Assembly (NCBI GenBank): GCA_008360975.2
Contig: CM039184.1
Span: 30,739,797 to 30,803,796 of the forward strand
Reading direction: 5' to 3'
Source of the DNA: Lichenostomus cassidix
Lineage: Eukaryota > Chordata > Aves > Passeriformes > Meliphagidae
DNA length: 64,000 nt
Shown here: positions 11,601 to 26,600 of the stretch, in pieces
Numbering within the stretch: the stretch's first letter is position 1
How the letters are laid out: each line of letters begins with the position of its first letter
Made by a program: the position numbers and the translations under genes
Notes under the pieces: model-generated
Databases searched by the model: none
Told to the model about the DNA's origin: nothing
Seen by the model: the letters and a program-made list of their open reading frames with translations, nothing else

Positions 11601-14600
11601 TAAAACCACATGATTGTCTGTTAAATGCCTTGATTAGTCAGTACTTAATAGGAGTACTTAATAGCAGTACAGTTGACAAAGATGATCTGCATTTTTAGAG
11701 GTTTGATTCAAGAAGGCCCATCTATCATGAACATGCACTCCCTCGTGTCATTTTCTGTGAATTAATTGTTATATTGTCTTACCTAGAAATTATAGGTACT
11801 GGTTTTCAGACACAAATTCTTTTCTAGTATTCAAATAACACTGCAAACATCAAATTATTTTGATATTTTCTTCATATTCAAGATCTGATGTAACAACATC
11901 AGTTTCAAAGTGTTTCTCAACTAACTCCAATTCCTCTTGTGGCTCGTTTGAAAATAAATTCATTTATAAATGCTGCTTAAACTTCAGTATGGATTCTCAG
12001 CACCATGCAGAAAGAGTAAAGCCACTTTCTACTTTTCCAAACACATATCAGAAACAGGTATTGAATAGTTGGTTTTTCTACACCCATAAGACTTATATGG
12101 CACGAGGTCTTTCTTTTTCTTAATATGTTTTAGGAAAAACATTTTTAAATAAATACAGGTTACTTCTGTAGCATACCTTCCTGTATAATTTTCTGTTCTA
12201 TCACTATTTAATTTTATTTCCATATTTTCTTTTTGAATCTTTCATTTATATATTCACTGCTTTCACACCATCATTTAACTAGAGTGGTTTCTTGCCCAGA
12301 TAAATATTTTGTGTTTTTATGGATATGCAGCTTTGAAGACTCTTACTGATAGTTTATGGTGTTTTAAGTACTGGGGTATGATCTCATAAGTAACAAATAT
12401 TTTATTGTGATGCAATTCTCTTATTCAAGCATTCAAAAAATGCATCCAGTTTGTGAGTCTGATAACACATAAAAAAACTTATTGAGATGAGGTATCATAA
12501 CAAAAATAATGGATATGTCTAATAACATCCTATATATTTTATATAGGGAAGCATTAGGAGCTAAGAATATTTAATACACATTCACTGAGTAAACTTTAGG
12601 TAACTGTATAGGTCAGATAAAATAAGGACCTAACAGATTCAGGTTTTTTGGCTGTTTTAAAAGAGGTACTGTCTTTGATATGACAGACAATAAAATTCAC
12701 TGGCACCAGTGATGGGTCAGGAGAGCACTGCTCTGAGTGAAGCTGCATTCCACAGAGCATGGCCTCAGTGCTGGCAGTGAGAAAACCCTGTCAGGAACAG
12801 ACACCACCTTCTTTTAGTTTAGGTGAAGTGGCATGAAAGGAAGAGGAGGAGGAACTATAGGCTGTGTGGAAGCTAAATCCACAGCAATCCATGCAAAAAT
12901 ATTGCTTAGACAAACTGTGTCTAAAATTCACAGTTCTGAATGCTGTTTCTCGTTGTCTTTTCTAGTTGGGGTGTCCAAACAACTTACAAATATGTGCTGC
13001 TAATGTGACATTTCTTTATGTACATTAATAAGTGTATAAAATCTGCAAGTTATAACTTAAAGATCTATTGCTCTTAATCTGCATGCACATTTTCATATAA
13101 CCTGCAGAAGAAGAAATAAGTCAGATGTCTCTGGTCATGAGGTCTAAACAGCTGGACTACGATCTGAGAGCTTTTTTCCAACCTGGATGATTCCCCAGTT
13201 CTGTGGTTTGACCAGCTCACATTATTCACTTTAAGAAAGTAAAAAAACCTATTAACTTGAGATAATTTCTGGTTTATGCACTTTAACTGGAGTGTCACAA
13301 CTTTCAGTGTTGAGTTATGTGTAATCATAATAAAATACACTAAAGATTGAAAAACTTGAGATTTTTAAATCGAACCAAAGATTAATGAGCCAGAATCCAA
13401 TAATAATGCATTTATTTAAGCACAGTTTGCAAATTGATTTTTTGCAAAATAGTTCTGTGAGTTGTTGGAAAACAGATTTGCTAAAATACTTTCAAATTAT
13501 TTTACTTCAAAACAGAGCAACAAAGGGTTCCATATTTTATAATACTTCAGGAGGGTGGAATCCCATAGATTTATAGGGCACAGGGCACAGCCACCTCCCA
13601 AATCTGAATTTGTAGTTCTACATTAAATTTAGATTCTTAATAGTTACAAATGGTTCTTAGTAACAAAATCTTGTGAATAAATAAAATGTATCAGATAATC
13701 CTGACTCTGGCGCACCAAGAAATAATATATTTTCATTGTTACAAAATTAATCTTGAGCATGCTTCAGAGCTTCACTTAAAATTATGCTGGCTTAGATCCA
13801 TTGTAAGAACTATCATTGCAATCCCTTTAGTCTTTACTAAAACCACAATAAAGAGAGAAAAAAGAAAAAGAGGGAAAAAAGCAGATCATATTTCAAATAC
13901 TTTGTTAGAGTTCCCAAAACATTTTTTTTCTCTGTCTGGAGTCCTAAAAAATGTATAACTGAGATTTTTTTTTTTTTTTTTGAAGACTCAAGATTGTGTT
14001 ACTTGGGAGAAAAGGAAAAATAGTGGAATCTGAAATTGTGGCTGGTGTGCAGCTTGGTTAGTTCAAGTGACTCTGTAGCAAAATAAGAGACTAGAGAGGA
14101 AAAGATGGAGAAAGGGTTAATAGGATCTCCCACTGCCACTCTTCAGGTTCTTTTCCTCAGGCTATTTGGGCTGGCTGTTCTCAAACCTATTTTTCTATCA
14201 TCTGCTCTACAAGATGTTCATTCTACCAGGTTGTTGGGGTTTTGTGGGGTTTTTTCCCCATCACAAGAGCATACCAAAGTTGGAACACATTAGTTAACTT
14301 GGCTATAACTTCTGTTTTGGGGCAGGGGTGAGAGTGCAGATATGCAACAGCAAAAGAATGGAAGACAAGCTTGCCCTTTTTGACAGAAGAAAAGTTAGGC
14401 AATATGTTATGATCTTTTAGGTTGTTTCTGCCTTGAGGACAAGTTAATGATACCCACGTAATTCTTTGCTATTCTGCTCTTTTGCAAATAATGTATTCTC
14501 AGAACATCCTACAATCCAAATATCAGCGAGTAATTTCCATGTTCATTGCCCATCTAATTTCATTCCCTTTTTCACTGTTGCTTTCTCTTAAGGCTACAAG

Positions 14601-17600
14601 TACTTTCTGTCTCATCTGCTGGGTTTCTTTTTACTTCCATGCATGAATGTACATGTACACAAGCTCTCTCCTGTATATGATATTGTGCCATGAAGTCACT
14701 TAAATCTGCCTTTGGTTTATGGAAACTTAAGAGAAATATTACAAACATCTGTTGTTTGTTAATTTAAATCATTTAGTTTTCACTAGTCAGTGTTTCACTT
14801 TGCTTACTTTACACATGGCTGACTGGGTTAACTTGGTGAAAGTAGCAAGTCTGAAATTAACTTCCTTACAGAATCTCTAACTACTGTCCTTATGTATTTA
14901 AATTCAGAATGCTGCTTATCTAGATGAGGTGAAAGATGGTTGCTTGAGGGGCACTAATTTATTGATAAACATCTTTATCAACAATTTTTATCTTTTTGGC
15001 TAGAGTAAATTTTCAATTATTGGATGACTCAGTCCCAGTAAAAAAAGAACTTTCACTAGCTTACTACTGAGTATATGAGATACAAAAATAAAGGCAAATA
15101 CTGCAATAGAAGAAACCTTTTTCCCTAGGATTACAAAACTCAAAAAATGCCATTCCAGATATGAACCTGCAGAGGTCTTTTTGAGATTTTTTTTTAATTA
15201 CACATTTAAATAATCAATTCTCATAAACTTTGTTTCAAATGAGAAAAAAATATATTACTTGCAACAAATTTCTTTTATCTCTGAGGCTCAAAGAACCAGA
15301 CCAAATACACTCAATAGTGGTTGTGAGAAAGAATTATCTCCTGGGAGAGGAGTTTCCTTTGTTTTGATGGCTAACCATTGTCTTTCCAGGCTGTCCAGGT
15401 GGGATGGGAATGACTAGCACTGTGTCTTTAACACTTTTGTATTGGTGCCTTTATTTTTATTCAATACCCAATGCCACTTGAACAAAACTTTAGTGTTTCT
15501 TATGTCAAGCTTTCAACTTGATATTGCTCCACTTTGTAAAAGAAATTAGTGAAATTGAGGAGTTACACTGGTGCAAAAAACCACTGGGAGGAAAGGAAAG
15601 TTTACCTTGATGTATTTTGTATTGGAAATCACATCAGAATATGGAGATAGAACTTGTTTCTAAACAGAAATAATAGGTATCATTTAGATTTTGTTTATTT
15701 TGGGAGAGGAAGAAAATAGTAAACGGAGCAACAGAAAGTTTTGGTTCTGTTCATTAATTTGTGTCTTTGTTGGACATTGTGCTGAACCCTCACACTCTGG
15801 GAATGCCCTACAAAATTTGAGGGTTTGGATGCAATTTGTTCTACTGTATATTGGGGCTTTTAGAGCTCTAATCTTTTTCAGCTCTTTATGTGCATCAAAA
15901 TCTTTTTATTTTAAATTCTCTGCAAGCAGAACAAAAAGACAAATTAATAAAATGTATAAAAGATAAATCCTCTGGTGAGGTTCCATGTCACCAGTCTGAG
16001 TTGCTCTACTGGCAGTTTCTGGCCCTAGAGTGGATTTATCTGGCAGTCAGACAGCAAGGATCTTCCAACACAATAAGTGGATTAATTAGACTGAATTATC
16101 CATGGTATGACAGATAACTAGTTTTGGTGATGTGATTATGAGATTGGAGGTGATGTTTTCAAAAAGATAGTACAGATTTTCTGCTTTGGAAAATGCTTCT
16201 GAAATTAAAGCATTGTGCAGCCCACAGCAAGGTATAAAAGTACTTTATGAAATTAAAATCCAAGATAATTACCAGATTGGTATGCAACAGTCATAATATA
16301 TGCACCGTTTTTGCTGAAACCCATTGTACTATTTAATAGAAGCAAACATAAACTTAGGTGTGTAGTTCAAATATTACATATTCTTAGAATGACATCTAGT
16401 ATAGTCTGCTGAAGATAAATGTAATACAATGAAAGTGTATTTCTGGTTGCAAAAGTAATAGCTAAATATAAAAAAGTTGCTAGCATTTTAAATTAATCTG
16501 TCATTCTGAATAAATGACAGTGTGTCACTTGCACCCAAACAAAGCTAAAATTACAAACACGATGCATATGCAATACTTACATTTAGAAATTGTTATAGAC
16601 ATCAGGGCTGGACAATTACCAAAGCAGAGGAGCGAATTACAGAAAAGGCAATGTGGTGATAACAGTTTAATTATACTTCTGTAAGTACCCTGCAGAGTTG
16701 TTTAAATCCTTTAAGCCACAGATGCTTTACCTCAAGGATTAATGCTAAAGGATCTGTGGCCACTAGACCAAGGTCTTATTTGGTACACAAATTTTGCCCA
16801 GGTTATTCCAAATATGTGTGCATTAACAGAACTAAAGTACAAGTGTATAAACACTGTTTTGTTCTTCTATGAAACTGGAATCTATTTTCAATATGCTATT
16901 TATAGACAGTTTACAATTTATTTTTATTGACATTTAAGTAATATGGGATTCCTGTTACATATTCCCAGATATCACTAGAAAGCTTCTCCTAAAAGAAAAT
17001 TGTAGAAGAGTCTTTATAAAATTACATGTGGGAGAAAGACTAATAAAGTTATAATAAGTTAAAGGAAATTATGCAAAAGTTAACTTCTTATTTTTATGAT
17101 AAAATACAATGGACTAACCTCATCCTTGTCTCAGTTATACATTACTAAAAAGCTCCTTATTTAGTAGGAAGAATCTGAAAATTCTGAACTAAATCAGGAA
17201 AATTAGTCTAAGAATAAACTTCCTCTTCATTCACTTCTACATATTGTTGTAATGGTCAAATTCAGACAACAAATTATATTTTATGAAGATCTTTTTAAGA
17301 TGTTATATCTTCTTTTTTTCTGTCATCTGGTGATTCTAAAGCATCTGATCAAAGTAAGTCAGTCACTTGTCACTACTATTCTTTGTTAATCATTAATTAA
17401 ACATTTTATAGGGTGAAGTACTTCATAGTTATAAACTTTTATAACCTTGTTCTGATGATTCATCTTTGAAAATGAAGGTAATAGGCGTATGAGGTCTGTT
17501 CTGTATTATGCTAAAGGTTTTTCAAAGCCATTTCACATGCCCTTAATATACCTTTCAGCAGAAGGGGATATTTTTTAATAAACTGTCAGCTTGAAGTATT

Positions 17601-20600
17601 CAAGGTAGCACAAAAATTACAGGGAAAATCGATTTTAATTTCAATACTTTTTATGTTGACTCTCTGTTTTATATGAACAAAACATTCTGTATCAAAGCAA
17701 GAATATCTAAAGATTATTTCCAATCATCTCTTTCTCCAGCCCATCTCCCACTGTGTCTGGAAGTACAGCAACTAAAATAAGTTATGTGAGATGGGAAAAG
17801 TGCCACCAGTTTTGCACGAGTCTCTTTGAAGAACTTGAGATTTTGTAGGTAAAATAACTTTCCATCAGAAGTACAGGGTGGATTCTTCACTACCATAATC
17901 ATTCCTCGGTTCTCGACGTCTAAGGAGCCTTTTTTAAAAGCAATTGGCTTTCCTCAACCGCTTTTAAACTGCTAATTCACTCAAAGTGAGGAAAAACATG
18001 TCAACTTGTTTGGCTGATGGAATTCATGAGTCATTTTGGATTCATGACACTGGATTTCATATTAGTAAAATTCTTGAAAACACAAAAATATTTTCCTGAT
18101 ATTATGATATGCCTTTATTTGAACCTATATGTGACAGAGTTGAGACTGGTGTGATGAGTAGGGACCAAGCAATGAGTAATGCTTTGATTAGTTTAAGTGC
18201 TTATGACTCAGTCCCATCAGCCCAGAGCTGTTCCCTTTGCAGAGTCATTCTCGCTTGTTTTATGGAAGCTACAAGTAACTCTGTTAAGTCTGTGTTCTGA
18301 CAGTGCACATGTCCCTTATTTGGTTTCTCAAACAGCACTTGTGACCCAATCTCTGTATTTCAAAGAATGCACAAAACCAGCAAGATTAATGAATCAATTT
18401 AGTTGGAAGCAAAGCCATGTTGTCCTGGGAACATCTTGTTCTTGGCTTTCCCAAATGCGTTCCTTCTTTCTATTTCATTTTATGAGAGCTTAAAGAGGGG
18501 CTGTCATGTTCTTTCCCCAGTGATTCTGCATCCATGCAACAGAGGAAAAAGCCTTACCATCTATCCCAGATGACAACCCAACTCATGCTTATTCCTTTAG
18601 CAAAGGAAAAGCAGATGTAACTCAGTTTTATGTTTAAAGACTAGCAGGAAAAGTTATGCACTTTCTTCTTCACTGCAGGCATCTCTTACAGCAATAAGCA
18701 TCTCAGAGCGGCCAGTCTGGACGAGCTTAAAAAGTGCACAACATGAATTCTTGTTTTCTTTTTGAAAATTTAAGACAAATTTGGGAGATTGCAGGGGACC
18801 CTAAGTATATGACAGTCACAAATATTTAGTTTGTAGTATCATGAACATACCCTGCTAAGTAGAGCATTTTTCTTTATTGAGACAATAAGTGACTTGTCAG
18901 AAAGAGGCTGGTTTGTGGTCTTGCTGTTTGTGTTGATACCTGTTCACCTATTTATTTTCTATTTGTTCTTGAAACATTGCAAATATTTTAATATTTAGAC
19001 TGAACATTATGAGAAAGAGAAATTTTCTGGTACCGAATAGCTGAAATGTGCACAATTATCTCTACGTCACAGGAAGGCAGAAAATTATTTTCTGTATGAG
19101 GTATACAAAGAAGAGGTTTTTTGTTTGGTATCTGTAAAAGCAAACCTTCTGACATAAGCAAGTCTGTCACAGGTTTATCACTTTTCATCTTCGTTCAGCT
19201 GCTAAAAAAAAGAAGTACAAACAAGATACAAGAAGAGTGGTTCAATTTTTTCGTAGTGGAAAATCAATCCAATATAAAAAAGCCAACACCTTTAACACCA
19301 CATCACAAAGATGGAGTGATAGATCATTATCTTGGCATGGTAAACTCCCAACATCAGTAAAGTCTGTATTTGTAGAACAATAACCATAATTTTTAATTGC
19401 TGCTGTTGCAGTGCTATCTTTATCCATTTTCCTCACATAAAAGAGCAAATTTTAATTTCCTCAACCCGAAAACTAATTGTTTCAATATTATCCAGCATTT
19501 TACAACAGTTGTTACTGTCTTATCTCCTGTCTACCTTTGTCAGCTTTGCCAAATATTTCCTTAGAGAGTTGGGGGTGCTTTTCCATACATAAATCTCCTG
19601 CAATCTGCAAAGTCCAAACTTCTGTCTTTTTTTGCATAAACAAAATGATGTTAACAAGTCAGTGGACAAAGACCAGTGCTTCCACTGATTTTATAACTAG
19701 GATGAAGTTGTTAAGTTTTGATGCCTTATTATGTCCTTTCCCAGGCAGATATTTACATGCCAGGGTAATCCAACATATCACAAAATGAGTACTGCAGAGT
19801 TTCAGAATAGATATCATCAAGGCTATAAATGTACAGAGAATTCAATATTAACATTAAACATCGTGAGAGACTTATTCTTTGTGGCAGAGTACAGATTTCT
19901 AAAATGCAACAGCAAATTCATTAATTAGTTCAGGGATTAATACTATTGGAATAATTAATAATTTTGGAACATGCCATGAAATTCCATTACGTGGTACTGT
20001 GAGAAGATAAATGTTTTCATTTGAAATTCAAACTGCTGGGAGATCAGCCCTTTTAAGCACAAGGTTCAGATCAGTCTAAATACATCTCTAGTGTGTAGGA
20101 TAAAAAGCTTGACAAAATGTAAGAGGTTTTTTTGATGGTTTGTTTGGGATGTTTTCCTTTATGGTGCTTTTTTCCATACTGGCGTCTCTTCCCAGGTGCT
20201 TTTGTTGTTACTGAGATTGTAACAGGTAACTGAACTGAAGGGAGCCTCAGTCACCTGCTCAGCTTTTTACTAAGAAAGAGACTTAAGACACTAAGTACTA
20301 CCCATATTCTGTTTGCTTAACACTATGCCTACATAAGCTTTTTTTGCTACTTCCTTTTGGGTGGAACAAGCTAATCATAATGTTCTGAATACAAGCACAG
20401 AACAGCAGAGAAGTTTGTGAACAATATGTATCTGTGAATTCACACTGGGATTAGGATGTAGCTTTATTTTTGCTATTTATACATAAAAGGCTTAAGGAAC
20501 TAAAGCTCTTTTTTAGTAGTTGCACAGGTTAGACAGTTGTGGATAAAAGCAAATCAACTTTTCAAAATCATTCAGTGGTCATTAGCTGGAATGTATGACT

Positions 20601-23600
20601 TTCTATAAAGGATGCTTCTGGCAACAAAGATTATCCTGTACATATACAGTACATTTATCTCCATTTTCTGCAACTACAGCTCTTACATTTCAATTTTTCA
20701 GAGTTGTATACATTGTCAAGGGCTTTACTGGAAGAAAGATCTTCCAGAAGATATTTCTTATGAATGTGAAGTACTTGATGGAATTTCAGTTGATTTCTCT
20801 TAGTCCAAGAGAAAAATGAGTGCAAAAAATCAGATATTGTCAAAGAACATACTTCTTGTTAATCTGAGAAAGTTGTGTGAAAGATTTATACTTTGTCTTA
20901 TAAAAATAGCCTGGAAAAATCATTGCATGTTTCAGAATTAGCATTTTACTATCTGAAAAAGCATCACATCACAGTTAATAAACTTTGTAGAGAGTATTTA
21001 AAGTGCTCTAAGACAGAAATGAAATTTAAAATAGAACTTGTATTTGATTTTTTTTGTAACCGTATCCACTAAGGTATTTGATTTTTTTCTCTTTTTTTGG
21101 TAACAGTATCCATTAAGTCAAATGGTATCTCTAATAAGGAATTTATATTCCTTTATGAAATTGCTTCAAAAATTAAATTAGCAGACCCTTGCAGAATGGT
21201 ACTGGGTAGGCTTACTGAAGCTTTGGAAGTGCACAACACTGGGTAGTGTTCTGTGCTGATGATGCTTTTCTCCATTTCCAATATATTGTGGACTGTACAA
21301 ATTTAATTCTAGAGTAATTTTAAACTCTTTCCATAGTACCTCCTGGGAAGAAGCTGATATCATGTGATAAAAAATCTGACTTGGCACCCTGCATTCCATT
21401 ACAGAAGCAGTAGACCAGTCATGCTTTTTTTGAAAAAATAGTAATGGCAGAATTTGTCCCTCAGGTGCACTGGTGGAACTGGTTAGGCATCACATATCTT
21501 CAAATGTGGGTAATTGCAGCTTCAGCAGCACAGGGAACTGAAGAACAGAGGGCAGGCAGAGTTTTGCAGCTGCCCTGGCTGCCAGCATCCCTTGGATGGA
21601 GCACTGTGTTCTCTGAAATTACTTTCTGTAAAGCATGGGCTCAACAGAACACCATCTGTGTTCACCTGTACCTAAACTTCACACTGATATATTCTGATAG
21701 GTATCTCCAGTTTTTTTGGATCAGACTGACAACTTTTCCAAAGGATTAATAATGACACCTCCATGCTGTCTTACTCATTTTTCAGAAAACAGTTTCACAG
21801 GTTTGAACTTAGTTGCCTTATTCTTTGAGCCTTGATCCATTTACACCAAGAAATTCCTTTAAAACTAGAATATAATCAAACATATAGAGATCTGACTTTG
21901 TATAAAAGGACTTATCTATCTGGGTCTAAAATTTCAGCACAAATCAATGTCATAGAGTGGCTTGGGTTGGAAGGGACCTTAAAGACCATCTAGTTCCAGC
22001 CACCCTTCCATGGACAAGAATACCTACAGCTTATCTGGTATATTGTTATCAAAAGTTAATTTCTAGTGCAAAGTGAAACAATCTTTCAAAATGGTGGCCT
22101 TAGGTAATTTGTCTTGTATGATTAACATTTTTCTCTTTTTATGAGGATACATATGGAGAACCTGTTTGCTTTATATCAAAAGAAACTTAATTAGCTAACA
22201 ATAGAACAGATTTTTGCCAAGTTCAACAAGTACTTCATATACTATTTGCAGTTGCATGTCCAATGAACTAACGTGTTTTCGTTGCTTGATATTCACATTC
22301 AAATGTAAATGAGTACTTATAAAAGCATAATATCAAATATCTTTAAACACCTCATACAGTAAGCATATTTTTTCTGTTCCTATGTAGTCATCTGTGACTC
22401 TTTGGAAGATCATGGTTCTGGAGCTGGCGCCAGGTGCCCTCTGGGCTACTTTCCATGTGGCAATATCACAAAGTGTTTGCCCCAACAACTGCACTGTAAT
22501 GGAGAGGATGACTGTGGGAATCGAGCTGATGAAGAAAACTGTGGTATGTGGCTGAGACTTGTCTTGGTGTTTTCTCATGTAGTCACTGAAACCTAGGCTG
22601 AAATCTCACAGCAAACACGAGTGTCAGGAATAAGAAAGTTATATGTTTTGCAGAGGATGCATCAGGTCTGCTTTAGCTGACAAAGCCACCCAATGAGCCA
22701 TTTGCTAGAGAAAGAAGAATGGGCCACGTTTTTCTTTGTATATGGTGTTAGTTTATCCTTTTTTTTTCCCTGCTGTGAACTTCTTTGTACAAGTTATTTT
22801 GATGTGTACAAATGGATGTATGTGATCTATCAAAGATTGTTGCTGAGGAGAAGTAGATGCATGTTCCAACAGAGTTTATGAAAAGCTTAATGTGACTTAA
22901 TGTGGGAAGCATAATTTAGGAGAACTTTCAAGGTTTTTCAGAAATCCTTTATGCCCTAATCTGGGAGAAACATGCGCCTATGTGAGTGTACTGTGCAAGC
23001 TGCACTACCAGCAGGCTTTGGGGGTTGAAAATGTAAAAATCTCAGGGCATAAACATAGTCAGGTCACCTCTGCATGCTGTTTTGATCCTTGTCACCCTGG
23101 ATAGTAGCTGTGACCTTGAGTTGGCTTGCAGGCTTTACCTCTACTGCAAACTGGGTGGGACCAGGGCTCTGCCTGGGCACTTACCTCTTATGTCCATGCT
23201 GCTTATGTGTGAGCACAGCCTGGCACAGCTTTAGTCTAGGCTGAGCAGCATCTCTCACACAATGTTTGGACACATCTCAGAGGTGGCACAGACCTGGGAT
23301 AGTCTGGAAAAGGGCCCCTTTATTCTGTGAGGAGAGAGCTTAGCCATTTTGTTGCAAGCTAAGACCACAGGGAGAGAAAATCTACCCTAGCACGTTTTAT
23401 TTACTGCTATTGTCACCTTACTTACAGCCTGGGTATTTTCAGAGGTGCTCTCCAGAGCTGCTGATCCATGGCAGATGGGGGAACTAAGCTTCCTATTCCT
23501 TGGTAGTTTTCCTGTATCCATGGAGGACAGTCACATTCACAATGCCCTGCCTCACATGCTGCCTCCAACGTCCCACAGCCAAGCAGCTGAATGTCCCAGA

Positions 23601-26600
23601 CAGGCACCTTGCCATCAGATCTGGATGGGAGGAGTGGGAAGAATTAAAATATTAAGTGAAAATTCCAATCTATGTATACGGAAAGAAATTTTCTGAAAGA
23701 AATTTCAAACAAAATATAAAGGTATTTCTCACCAGTACTCTCAGCAAAGTTAGCAGGGTTTTGAAAGTAGTTGTTCTCATTGCATGTGAAGATGATTTGC
23801 TTACCTATATGAAGTACTTTATTGTTATACCGATGAAATTTTAGTGTCTTACTGCATATGAAAGTAGTTTCAAATTCTAATCCCATCTAATGGACCTGCA
23901 CTACTTTGTAGTTTTATATCATTCACTGATGTTATAAACATACTTTCTGTTGTAAATAATCAAAATCCTGAACAAAAATGGCTTGCTCTGTTCTTTTTCT
24001 GTACCATCATTTGACCTACAGTAGCAGAAACTGCTGATGATGATGCCTTCTTTTGTTTAAGAAGTCCAAAGAGCACAAACAGTTGCTTTATCCATATTTC
24101 TTTTCTGTACAATACCACAAAGTCCATCATACAAGGACTTGCTGAAAGATACAGCTTAATATAACACTAATTAGGATATACACAGTTTTGTAATGGGAGG
24201 TGCAAGACATAAAATCATAGAATTGTTTAGGTAGGAAAAGACATTTAAGATCATTGAGACCATTAATTAAAGAGCTCTTTGCATCTGATCTTATTACTGA
24301 TACAGAACTGAGGTGTTCTTGGATTATGAATAACCAATTTCAAAAATTCAATTAGGAGTAACATGGGTTGTCAGTGAGCAGGTAGAGCGCTGCAAGAAGT
24401 CATTTTTTACAGAACCCTGAAGCAAAAAATAGCAAACTTCAGCAGGTCCTGCCTTAGCAATGCCTTAGTGCTCTTCTATAGAAATGAACATACAAGACAA
24501 TTCAGCTGTGATATTGAATCCTCTTCTGTGTCTAGTAATTCAAGAATGAGTTTGCCTTGATTTTTGAAAACCTAAATCACAAAAGATGAAAAGTCATTAT
24601 ATTGACTTACTGGGAAAACTGTACTACTGGTGTTTTTCTCATATCCTTTTTCTCATTTGGAAATGTATTAATGTTCTGTAGTCATGTTTTCCCAAAAATT
24701 GGTGTTGCAGTCAAACTTTGTTGAGCAGTTAAAGAGTCACTTCCTTGTCAGAGGATATGGAATGTCCTGATGAGATTTACTACAATGACTCCACATGTAG
24801 TAAGTGGGGAGATCTTTGTGGGGATAACTCTGTTTTTTAAGACATTCATCTTGCTTAAAATTCAAGAAAAGAGGCCTCAGTGATTAGTTCCTGAGACAGG
24901 GAAACAATGTACTTTTTCTCTTCCCCTGCAGTTCCCAGGACCATTTCAGTATTCTTGCCTCATGCCAGCAGTTATAGCTGGCTCCTTCTCCCCATTTTTT
25001 AAAATTTACAACTGGTTTCCAGTTGAAGTCATTGCTCCTGGTTACAGAAAAGAAATTAAGAATTAAACTATTCCAGTGTAGTGATTGTTTCGTGCAGTGC
25101 CATTGGAAATTTTAATCTTATCTACAAGGTATTCCAATTAAATAGTTCAACTCTTCAGCTCCTGAACACTTTTCCAGCAATTTGAGGAACTTTGAGGTGA
25201 CCAGTCTACAAGATTGAGTGTGGGAGGGAAAAAAAAATCCGTGTAGACCTTCAAAGAAGTTCAGAAATACCATTTTTCTTCCTTTTTTTTTTTTTAATGC
25301 ATGTATCTCAAACAAAGCCAGGTAAACCAACTGTTTCATTAATAATTTCTTCAGTAATAATAAAGCACTATCTTAAGCCTATGGTAAAACCAGCTGTATA
25401 GCATGGAAATGCAAAGCAAAAACACGTCATTAGACGTGTCACTCCAACTGTCTTGTAGTGGCTCCTTTCTTCTTTTAATGAACAAATTTGCATCATTCCC
25501 CACTTCATTTCTAGAAAGAAATTAGAGCTGTAATCTTTGTAAGATGATACTTGTAAGAAATCAACGTTGTAAGAAATTATTGTCATAACCTCTGAGATTA
25601 TTTGCAGTATTAATTCTGTTTCAGGCACCGCCTGCCTTGTAAGAGCAAAACATGATTATGAATACTCAAACTAAACCAAAACCTCATTGAGAACCATGTT
25701 TTCAGATGTGCTGTAATCACTGCTCATATTCAGCCATAAAAATTGGCTTTGTTGTGCCCTCTTCAATTCTGCTTCCTCTTTCCCTTCCACCATCCTCTCC
25801 ATGTCCAAATGATAAATCTAAAACTAAGGTCCAGAGTAGTGAAGATCTCAAATTATGATCATAGGTAGATCTGTGAACAAACTCAGGTTGCTGTGTTAGT
25901 GCTTAACCTCAGGATGTGGACATCCTGCTTGCCAGCTCAGCTTCAGCATTTCTTCCACTTCTGGAAAGGAGCAAACTATAGCTGATATTTCACAGTAGAG
26001 TGAAGCCACTCATCTTTGAAAACTCATGCCTTTGCCACCTAATTTGCTTTCCAAAACCATTAAAATGCTCTGTGTGATGCCCTAATGGGGAAGAGCTTGA
26101 GGCAATGTAGTAAGCTGCAATAAGAGGAGGCAGCTGGCAATTTTTCATGCCCCCAGTGATGGGAGGCTCTGCTTGAACTATGGCTGGATAACCTTAAATG
26201 TGCTTGGAAAATACAATCCTGCCTTTTGAACCTGAAAATATAGTCCATCAAGTAGAAGCAGGAGTCTCTGCAAATCTGTCATGAAAATAACATTTTTAAA
26301 TAAAAATAATTTAAAGTTTTGTAATTTGTCATAGACCATATGGTTTTGAGGAATGTCCTTCTTTTAGACTTGAGAGAGCAGTAAATTTTACTCTGCAATT
26401 CTGTTCCATGCTCATCCTTGCTGAAGCATTGAGCTTGTAATTAGGCTGAGGGTATTGTGAAGTGGTTTAGCTTCGATCACATTTCACTTAGAGTTATTTT
26501 TGTATCTGTTTGCAAAATTCAAAATGTGCAGGGAAATCAGATATAGCAATTTCAGCATCCTTCTGTGCCCAAGCTTGTTTAAAGATCAAGTTGCCAGAGC

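Larger units (their letters stand above)
5633..22387 (+). other. RXFP1: RXFP1 intron 1 (about 16.8 kb)
   Basis: Holds CR1 fragments near 13150 and 21951, a purine-rich block at 9540-10030, a short CTG run near 8120, T runs near 13966, and an imperfect direct repeat at 21040-21116. No embedded gene or coherent transposon protein is visible; reading frames up to about 100 codons have no recognisable domains and look random. Confidence 0.8.
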